8,922 nt of DNA from Bacillus clarus (GTDB lineage Bacteria; Bacillota; Bacilli; Bacillales; Bacillaceae_G), in contig NZ_JMQC01000004.1 in assembly GCF_000746925.1 (NCBI RefSeq), positions 1 to 8,922 of the forward strand, given 5' to 3'. The position numbers and the translations under genes are program-made. Shown piece by piece: positions 6,187-8,922 of this stretch. How positions within the stretch are numbered: position 1 is the stretch's first letter; the number at the start of each line of letters is the position of its first letter. The notes below the pieces were generated by a model. That model saw only the letters and a program-made list of their open reading frames with translations. It was not told the origin of the DNA and searched no databases.

Positions 6187-6223
6187 AACAAAAAAAGTCC
6201 CTTAATAATGCTAAAGGGACTTT
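6187..6223 (-). terminator. Intrinsic terminator of the 26-residue peptide transcript
   Basis: AAAGTCCCTT at 6194-6203 pairs perfectly with 6214-6223. On the minus strand the stem runs directly into a T-run (complement of 6190-6196). It lies about 85 bases beyond the peptide stop codon. Confidence 0.8.
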
Positions 6224-6227
6224 GCTC

Positions 6228-6278
6228 ACACAAATGATCTGTATATCAAAAATAAATTGATGTGCAGATCATTTGTGT
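6228..6278. repeat. Long inverted repeat between peptide gene and terminator
   Basis: ACACAAATGATCTG at 6228-6241 is perfectly complementary to 6265-6278 (14 bp). Inside it ATCAA 6245-6249 pairs with 6257-6261. In the peptide mRNA this forms an extended 3' hairpin just before the terminator, which could stabilise the message. As DNA it could be a protein-binding dyad. Confidence 0.6.
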
Positions 6279-6308
6279 AATAATTTTTATAAATAATTGT
6301 GGAATAGT

Positions 6309-6389
6309 TTACATAAATGCTTTTACAAGTTCTTGAACTAATGGAATTGCTCCACCTACAAATTTTAAAACTGCCATTGCGATTGTCAT
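6309..6389 (-). CDS. 26-residue hydrophobic peptide, candidate PlcR-regulated cytolytic/PSM-like peptide
   Basis: The ORF is short but complete, with a strong GAGGAGG RBS (6397-6403), ATG at 6389 and TAA at 6309. The peptide contains AVLKFVGG, a central AIP, and LVQELVKAF, and ends in Met. It is almost entirely hydrophobic with two Lys and one Glu, so it carries about +1 charge and could form an amphipathic helix on each side of the Pro. There is no leader or processing site, so it would be exported or act as made, with formyl-Met. Length and character resemble phenol-soluble modulins, staphylococcal delta-haemolysin (also 26 residues) and leaderless bacteriocins; no sequence identity to any is claimed. 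It has its own promoter, PlcR box, cre and terminator, which strongly argues for a real gene. Confidence 0.8.
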   Translation of the reverse strand: MTIAMAVLKFVGGAIPLVQELVKAFM

Positions 6390-6441
6390 ATTATTTCCTC
6401 CTCTTTTTTAGTATTAAAATGTGGTGAATCTTTATATTTTC

Positions 6442-6470
6442 ATTATAGTAAGCGCTTACATTTATAACAA
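6442..6470 (-). promoter_or_regulatory. Sigma-A promoter of the 26-residue peptide gene
   Basis: On the minus strand TTGTTA (6470-6465) is followed after 17 bp by a perfect TATAAT (6447-6442). Transcription should start near 6435, leaving a leader of about 45 bases before the ATG at 6389. Confidence 0.75.
6447..6460 (-). promoter_or_regulatory. cre site (CcpA operator) inside the peptide promoter
   Basis: The minus strand reads TGTAAGCGCTTACT, a full match to the Bacillus cre consensus TGWAARCGYTWNCW. It fills most of the -35/-10 spacer and touches the first base of the -10. CcpA bound here would be expected to block RNA polymerase, giving repression on preferred sugars. Sequence match is direct; regulation is inferred. 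Confidence 0.7.
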
Positions 6471-6479
6471 TACATTTCT

Positions 6480-6497
6480 ATATGCAATATTGCATAT
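6480..6497. promoter_or_regulatory. PlcR box
   Basis: TATGCAATATTGCATA at 6481-6496 matches the PlcR consensus TATGNANNNNTNCATA at every fixed position, with A/T flanks and A/T core as in strong boxes. It is a perfect 18-bp palindrome (6480-6497). It lies 10 bp upstream of the -35 of the 26-residue peptide gene, a suitable place for activation by PlcR-PapR at high cell density. Being symmetrical, it could also influence the rightward 43-residue gene. Confidence 0.8.
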
Positions 6498-6505
6498 TTA
6501 TACGT

Positions 6506-6544
6506 TTAGACAAAAATTAGACCTCTATTAGTCATTTCTTAATG
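6506..6544 (+). repeat. TTAG repeats at 11-bp spacing upstream of the 43-residue ORF
   Basis: TTAGAC at 6506 and 6517, TTAGTC at 6528 and a weaker TTAATG at 6539 are spaced exactly 11 bp, about one helical turn, so all face the same side of the DNA. A 10-bp palindrome ATGGTACCAT (6542-6551) follows. Repeats in phase like this are typical of regulator binding; no clear promoter is seen here. Confidence 0.4.
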
Positions 6545-6567
6545 GTACCATAGCGAGGTGAGAGTCT

Positions 6568-6591
6568 TTAAGGGTTCTCCTTAATAGGAGG
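6568..6591 (+). promoter_or_regulatory. Alternative hairpins over the RBS of the 43-residue ORF
   Basis: CTCCT 6577-6581 can pair with AGGAG 6586-6590, hiding the RBS (AGGAGG, 6586-6591). TTAAGG 6568-6573 can instead pair with CCTTAA 6579-6584, which frees the RBS. The two hairpins share bases 6579-6581 and exclude each other, so this could be a small translational switch. Confidence 0.4.
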
Positions 6592-6598
6592 AAATGAT

Positions 6599-6730
6599 AT
6601 GGAAAAAGTGCAAGCAATTGACAGTAATCTGAAACTCAAAAGCTGGGTTAAACAGGTACTAGCTGTAGGCGGAATGTTAGGGGTCTGCTACTTGGTGTTA
6701 TATGTTTATAGTTTCTTAGTTGTTATTTAA
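6599..6730 (+). CDS. 43-residue single-helix membrane peptide
   Basis: The ORF has a strong AGGAGG RBS 7 bases before its ATG, 43 codons, and a strong terminator 22 bases after its TAA. The N-terminal half is soluble and basic (MEKVQAIDSNLKLKSWVKQ); the rest is one membrane segment (VLAVGGMLGVCYLVLYVYSF...) ending right at the C-terminus. It is predicted to be anchored with its N-terminus in the cytoplasm. It lies between the PlcR-boxed peptide unit (opposite strand) and the rep unit. Small membrane peptides in this position on plasmids can be stabilisation toxins, copy-control peptides or accessory peptides; nothing in the sequence decides between these. I do not recognise a family. Confidence 0.65.
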   Translation: MEKVQAIDSNLKLKSWVKQVLAVGGMLGVCYLVLYVYSFLVVI

Positions 6731-6752
6731 ATACTATATAACTACACTAGTG

Positions 6753-6787
6753 GAGTCTTGCCTACAGAGGTAAGGCTCTTTTGTTTA
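6753..6787 (+). terminator. Intrinsic terminator after the 43-residue ORF
   Basis: GAGTCTTGCCT (6753-6763) pairs with AGGTAAGGCTC (6768-6778) around an ACAG loop, 11 pairs including two G-U. TTTTGTTT follows. It separates the small peptide gene from the rep promoter. Confidence 0.85.
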
Positions 6788-6795
6788 TACAATAA

Positions 6796-6855
6796 AAAAT
6801 CTCCTCATGGTATAATTGTAAGTGACCAAACTAACAATTAGAGAAAGGAGATTTT
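6796..6855 (+). promoter_or_regulatory. rep promoter (extended -10) inside nested inverted repeats
   Basis: TGGTATAAT at 6808-6816 is an extended -10 with a perfect TATAAT; no good -35 is visible. It is enclosed by AAAATCTCCT (6796-6805) and its exact complement (6846-6855), the latter containing the RBS of the leader ORF. A second inverted repeat, TAATTGT (6813-6819) with ACAATTA (6834-6840), spans the start site. Either could be an operator for autoregulation by the winged-HTH RepL-like product (inference). Confidence 0.6.
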
Positions 6856-6978
6856 ATGACTTTATTAATTTTTAAATTACATAAGAATCATAGCATAAAA
6901 TGTTCCTCTTCTCTAGTTGAAAATCTTAGAAAAGAGGAGAAAAATTATGTCAAAGCTCGCCAATTTAGAACAAGCTGA
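6856..6978 (+). CDS. 40-residue leader peptide upstream of and overlapping rep
   Basis: The ORF starts at an ATG after GAAAGGAG (6843-6850), a strong RBS, and encodes MTLLIFKLHKNHSIKC followed by a polar, basic tail, ending at TGA 6978. It overlaps the rep start (6947) by 32 bases in another frame. Ribosomes translating it must pass through the hairpin that hides the rep RBS. The peptide has no recognisable domain, so its likely purpose is to open that hairpin, coupling or attenuating rep translation as in leader-controlled Gram-positive genes. It may not have a function as a protein. Confidence 0.6.
   Translation: MTLLIFKLHKNHSIKCSSSLVENLRKEEKNYVKARQFRTS
6903..6939 (+). promoter_or_regulatory. 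Hairpin sequestering the rep RBS
   Basis: TTCCTCTT (6903-6910) pairs with AAGAGGAG (6932-6939, one wobble), and TCTA (6912-6915) with TAGA (6927-6930), closing an 11-base loop. The rep RBS GAGGAG (6934-6939) is fully inside the stem. The 5' arm lies within the leader ORF, so translation of the leader would melt it. Confidence 0.65.
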
Positions 6979-7531
6979 AAAAAATGCAAGATTGAGAGAT
7001 ATCGAGAATTCAAAGATCTTGTCAGAAGAAGAGATGTACATAGCAAATGAACTTCAAGCAAAAGCAAATTCGCATGGAATGAAGTTAGTACCTGAACGGA
7101 AAGTAAAAAATAAAGCTAAATTTGCTCAAATCATTCAAGAGAATTGGTTATATCTTATTCAAAATAATTATTTGAAAAACGAAGAAATTATGTTTTTAAA
7201 CAAAATCATTGGATTTATAGGTTTTCGTTCTAATTGTATTGTTCATGATATTAACGCAAAAGAACAATTACCTATGACTCAAACTGAAATAGCAGAAAAA
7301 ATAGGTTCTAGTAAAAATACAGTTAGTAGATTAGTAAAGCAATTAATTGAGAAAGGTCTAATTGGACGTTTTGAATCCGGTAGAGATGGAATTAATGCTA
7401 GAATGTATGCATTGTACATAAATCCTAATGTAATTCTTTGTGGAGATCGTGACAATATTAATCAAACATTACAAACCATGTTTATAAGAAAACCAAAAGA
7501 ATTAAAAAATTTACCAATAAAATTAGTGTAA
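6947..7531 (+). CDS. RepL-like plasmid replication initiator / winged-helix DNA-binding protein
   Basis: The ORF encodes 194 residues from the ATG at 6947, chosen because GAGGAG lies 7 bases upstream; a TTG at 6917 in frame has no RBS. The N-terminus (1-50) is charged and helical. A helix-rich segment (60-100, FAQIIQENWLYL, FLNKIIGFIGF) precedes a helix-turn-helix at about 111-134 (TQTEIAEKIGSSKNTVSRLV) and a wing (139-158). After it comes YINPNVILCGDRDN, which resembles the NPELLMRGDDQ block that follows the HTH in RepL proteins of staphylococcal pSN2/pIM13-type plasmids (from memory). The setting supports a replication role: own promoter, leader-controlled RBS, terminator, then a repeat-rich origin-like region. 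A transcription regulator of MarR/Crp type is the alternative. Confidence 0.65.
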   Translation: MSKLANLEQAEKNARLRDIENSKILSEEEMYIANELQAKANSHGMKLVPERKVKNKAKFAQIIQENWLYLIQNNYLKNEEIMFLNKIIGFIGFRSNCIVHDINAKEQLPMTQTEIAEKIGSSKNTVSRLVKQLIEKGLIGRFESGRDGINARMYALYINPNVILCGDRDNINQTLQTMFIRKPKELKNLPIKLV

Positions 7532-7559
7532 CCTGTATGAATTTCATACAGGTCTTTTT
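7531..7559 (+). terminator. Intrinsic terminator of the rep gene
   Basis: ACCTGTATGA (7531-7540) pairs perfectly with 7544-7553 around ATT and is followed by CTTTTT. It begins on the last base of the rep stop codon. Confidence 0.85.
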
Positions 7560-7564
7560 ATAAC

Positions 7565-7616
7565 TTTATAGTTATCGAATTCGATAACTAAAGTTATCGA
7601 ATTCGATAACTATAAA
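7565..7616. repeat. Twin 18-bp palindromes (double inverted repeat)
   Basis: GTTATCGAATTCGATAAC occurs twice, at 7571-7588 and 7593-7610, separated by TAAA and bracketed by TTTATA (7565-7570) and TATAAA (7611-7616). Each copy is itself a perfect palindrome, and the brackets make nearly the whole 52-bp block symmetrical. The centre-to-centre distance is 22 bp, about two helical turns. It directly follows the rep terminator, so a Rep- or partition-protein site, or a structured origin element, is likely. Confidence 0.75.
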
Positions 7617-7677
7617 AAATCTCAAATCCATTGGTATTACTGACTTTTTTCTACTTTTGTATGCTTGTCCCTTCTCA

Positions 7678-7959
7678 CTCTCTATATAGAGAGCTAAAAG
7701 TTCCACAAGGAACGGGTTGTATTTTCCTTCGCCTTGCTTCAGAAAATCTCCACCCTTTTCGCGTTGCTACATCCTTGCGGAACTTTTTTCGGCTCGAATT
7801 TTGGCGGCACCAAGCCGATACATCCAAAAGCAACTATTGGGGATCATCGGCTTGAATTTCTATTATACGAGCCGAACCGCTAGTGCCTTCGTCTTATAAT
7901 TTCACTTACCACATAGTTAGATACGTAATGCGTGGGGGTTCGTCCCCACACGACGAACC
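7678..7959. other. GC-rich nested-hairpin region, candidate origin / transfer site / structured RNA
   Basis: No convincing gene is present. The segment holds a 16-bp palindrome CTCTCTATATAGAGAG (7678-7693); a 15-bp inverted repeat with one mismatch (7696-7710 with 7773-7787), inside which GTTCC/GGAAC (7700-7713) can form; TTCGGCTCG (7788-7796) with 7868-7876, enclosing CAAGCCGAT (7811-7819) with 7846-7854; and GTGGGG (7932-7937) with CCCCAC (7944-7949), which competes with GGTTCGT (7937-7943) with 7953-7959. The density of GC stems is unlike the surrounding DNA. Position after rep suggests a replication origin; a mobilisation site is possible although no relaxase is encoded. Confidence 0.55.
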
Positions 7960-8220
7960 AACCTCAACCCCAAAAGCAAAGGAAAACCTTCTTTTAAACC
8001 TGTTTATTTTGCTTTTTAAGCGTGTTTTTTTGTTTTTACGACAAATAGTATTGTTTTAGATTTATATTCTTTAAAAAGGATTCTGAGGCACCTGGATAGC
8101 ATCTTGTATTTTGTTGTTATTTATTTCTAGATTAAGGATTTATATTTATTTAATGTCTATTGTTTTCTTTTAGTATTTTAAAGTAATGTTTGATTGCAAT
8201 TTATTAAAAATATCATGTCG
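7960..8220. other. AT-rich spacer without recognised features
   Basis: I see no gene, RBS or strong hairpin here. It is T-rich on the plus strand between about 7991 and 8200. An AT-rich stretch beside structured DNA could be a duplex-opening region, but nothing specific supports that. Confidence 0.35.
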
Positions 8221-8222
8221 TT

Positions 8223-8332
8223 AGTGAGTACTCATATGGAGACATCAAAGGGACTTTGTGTACTCACTGAGTCTACATCTAGGGACACAATGGGGACATT
8301 TAGAGGGTTTTGGGTCGTCAGTGAGTGGACAT
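8223..8332. repeat. Iterated GGGACAT and AGTGAGT motifs (iteron-like)
   Basis: GAGACAT (8239-8245), GGGACAC (8282-8288), GGGACAT (8293-8299) and TGGACAT (8326-8332) are variants of one motif on the plus strand. AGTGAGTAC (8223-8231) is repeated inverted at 8260-8268, and CAGTGAGT recurs at 8319-8326. Several diverged copies in 110 bp of non-coding DNA suggest protein-binding iterons, perhaps for the RepL-like protein. Confidence 0.45.
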
Positions 8333-8362
8333 CCTGGGAATTTTCGTGTACCCACGTTTAAG

Positions 8363-8400
8363 CTAGGCTCCGCCTAGTCCCAACCTCTAGTTGGGCCCAA
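8363..8400. repeat. Two back-to-back GC hairpins
   Basis: CTAGGC-TCC-GCCTAG (8363-8377) is followed after one base by CCCAAC-CTCTA-GTTGGG (8379-8395), and a 10-bp palindrome TTGGGCCCAA (8391-8400) overlaps the second. No T-run follows, so they are not terminators. Such paired hairpins are common in origins and single-strand conversion sites. Confidence 0.55.
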
Positions 8401-8640
8401 AAACCCCTTATGCTCTTCTCTCTTTTTTGATTTGGAATTTCCAATTTTATAAAATGACTTGTTTTTTAACTGAAATTTACTATATTAAAAAACAAAAAAA
8501 TGATTTTTATTGCAAGGTTATTAGAAATAAAATTGTGGCGCGGCCATGGTCTTCGCTATATGGATTAAATAATCATTTATTAAGAAGAAAATGAAGTATG
8601 ACTTAGAGATGTGAAGAATTCCGTTATTTTTATATGACAG
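8401..8640. other. Gene-free AT-rich stretch
   Basis: An open frame crosses most of it but begins with TTG inside the second hairpin, has no RBS and has an unconvincing composition. A short GC-rich spot, GGCGCGGCCATGG near 8536-8548, is the only feature that stands out. Confidence 0.35.
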
Positions 8641-8672
8641 AAGGATATAAACCTTAGTAAAATGAATTAGTA

Positions 8673-8802
8673 AAAACCTAGGTATAAAACCTAGGTATCA
8701 AGGTTGATTTTTTTGAAAATAACCCTTGATATTTAAAAAACTTAGGTTTTTATCTAGGTTTTAAAGGTGGGTAAAAAGATGGATAAAAGCGAAAACCTAG
8801 GT
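8673..8802. repeat. AAAACCTAGGTAT repeats upstream of the MerR-like/DUF3967 gene
   Basis: AAAACCTAGGTAT stands twice in perfect tandem (8673-8685, 8686-8698). Inverted, slightly shorter copies occur at 8741-8750 and 8754-8763, and another copy, AAAACCTAGGT (8792-8802), lies inside the start of the gene. Between them TATCAAGG (8696-8703) pairs with CCTTGATA (8724-8731). Each copy contains the palindrome CCTAGG. Their placement over the upstream region and first codons fits operator sites for autoregulation by the MerR-like protein, or a centromere-like array. Confidence 0.65.
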
Positions 8803-8922
8803 GAAAAAAAACCAGGTTATATAGCTATGACTGTTAAAGAAGTGGCATTGTGTTTAGATGAATCGCCAAATGTTATAAGAAATTGGATGAAAGAATTAAG
8901 GACATATATTCCTTTAGAGAAA
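8779..8922 (+). CDS. N-terminal part of MerR-like HTH / DUF3967 plasmid protein (continues at base 3)
   Basis: The ORF starts at an ATG 8 bases after AAAGGTGG (8763-8770) and is open to the window end: 48 codons, MDKSENLGEKK... then a helix-turn-helix in residues 17-40 (MTVKEVALCLDESPNVIRNW) and RTYIPLEK. Proteins of this type continue with a residue or two and then ESGYxVF, which is what begins at base 3. Joined with one extra A (AAT, Asn) the reading frame is restored. The upstream AAAACCTAGGTAT repeats and the copy within its own codons suggest autoregulation. The DNA-binding role is inferred from the HTH. Confidence 0.8.
   Translation, partial: MDKSENLGEKKPGYIAMTVKEVALCLDESPNVIRNWMKELRTYIPLEK

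Noticed and set aside
6917..6946. TTG start ten codons upstream for the RepL-like protein
   Set aside because: It lies in the loop of the RBS hairpin with no RBS of its own; the ATG at 6947 has GAGGAG.
7631..7899. Two overlapping plus-strand open frames in the nested-hairpin region
   Set aside because: No RBS for either, and both run through perfect palindromes and GC stems; they look like by-products of the structured DNA.
7932..7962. tRNA-like T-arm (GGGGTTCGTCCCC) followed by a CCA-like end
   Set aside because: The T-loop lacks the invariant A, the stem register is wrong for a tRNA, and no acceptor, D-arm or anticodon arm can be formed.
8391..8594. 67-codon plus-strand open frame
   Set aside because: It begins at TTG inside a hairpin, without an RBS, and its sequence shows no domain or topology worth calling.
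8223..8698. CRISPR-like array
   Set aside because: The repeats are short, diverged or directly adjacent, with no regular spacers and no cas genes.

Overview
The window looks like one complete, or almost complete, small circular plasmid of about 8.9 kb from the Bacillus cereus group (B. cereus / B. thuringiensis type). The reasons are: AT-rich DNA with strong Gram-positive ribosome binding sites; a DUF3967-type MerR-like protein of the kind found on B. cereus-group plasmids; a RepL-like replication protein; an IS150-type insertion sequence; and a perfect PlcR box, the operator of the B. cereus-group virulence regulator. The two ends of the window hold the N-terminal and C-terminal parts of a single gene. 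They fit together head to tail if one base (an A in an A-run) is added at the junction. No relaxase, resistance gene or known toxin gene is visible.

Layout. 1-1130: the C-terminal part of the MerR-like/DUF3967 gene, two small unknown membrane-protein genes and a strong terminator. 1131-1460: a GC-rich, highly folded, probably non-coding island. 1535-3023: an intact IS3-family (IS150 group) element of 1446 bp that has inserted into the loop of a terminator hairpin. 3048-5309 (minus): a 753-residue protein with peptidoglycan-binding-like repeats, a DUF1906 glycoside-hydrolase-like domain and a C-terminal domain with His-Gly and Ala-Cys motifs like those of clan CD cysteine peptidases. 5568-5876: a divergent three-helix membrane protein. 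5879-6046 (minus): a tyrosine recombinase remnant. 6187-6497 (minus): a compact unit for a 26-residue hydrophobic peptide, with its own sigma-A promoter, PlcR box, cre site and terminator. 6506-6787: a 43-residue membrane peptide gene with its own terminator. 6796-7559: the replication unit, made of an extended -10 promoter, a 40-codon leader ORF, a hairpin that hides the rep ribosome binding site, a RepL-like protein and a terminator. 7565-8770: about 1.2 kb without a convincing gene, rich in palindromes, nested hairpins and repeats, which probably contains the origin and maintenance sites. 8779-8922: the N-terminal part of the gene that continues at base 3.

How the parts work together (inference). 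The leader ORF and SD-hiding hairpin probably set RepL dosage, and the repeat-rich region downstream is the likely origin. The MerR-like protein may bind the AAAACCTAGGTAT repeats in front of its own gene. The cargo appears to be the large cell-wall-directed protein and the small peptide. The peptide would be switched on by PlcR at high cell density and repressed by CcpA when sugar is plentiful. The most novel candidates are this peptide unit, the PG-binding/DUF1906/protease-like architecture, and the GC-rich folded island.
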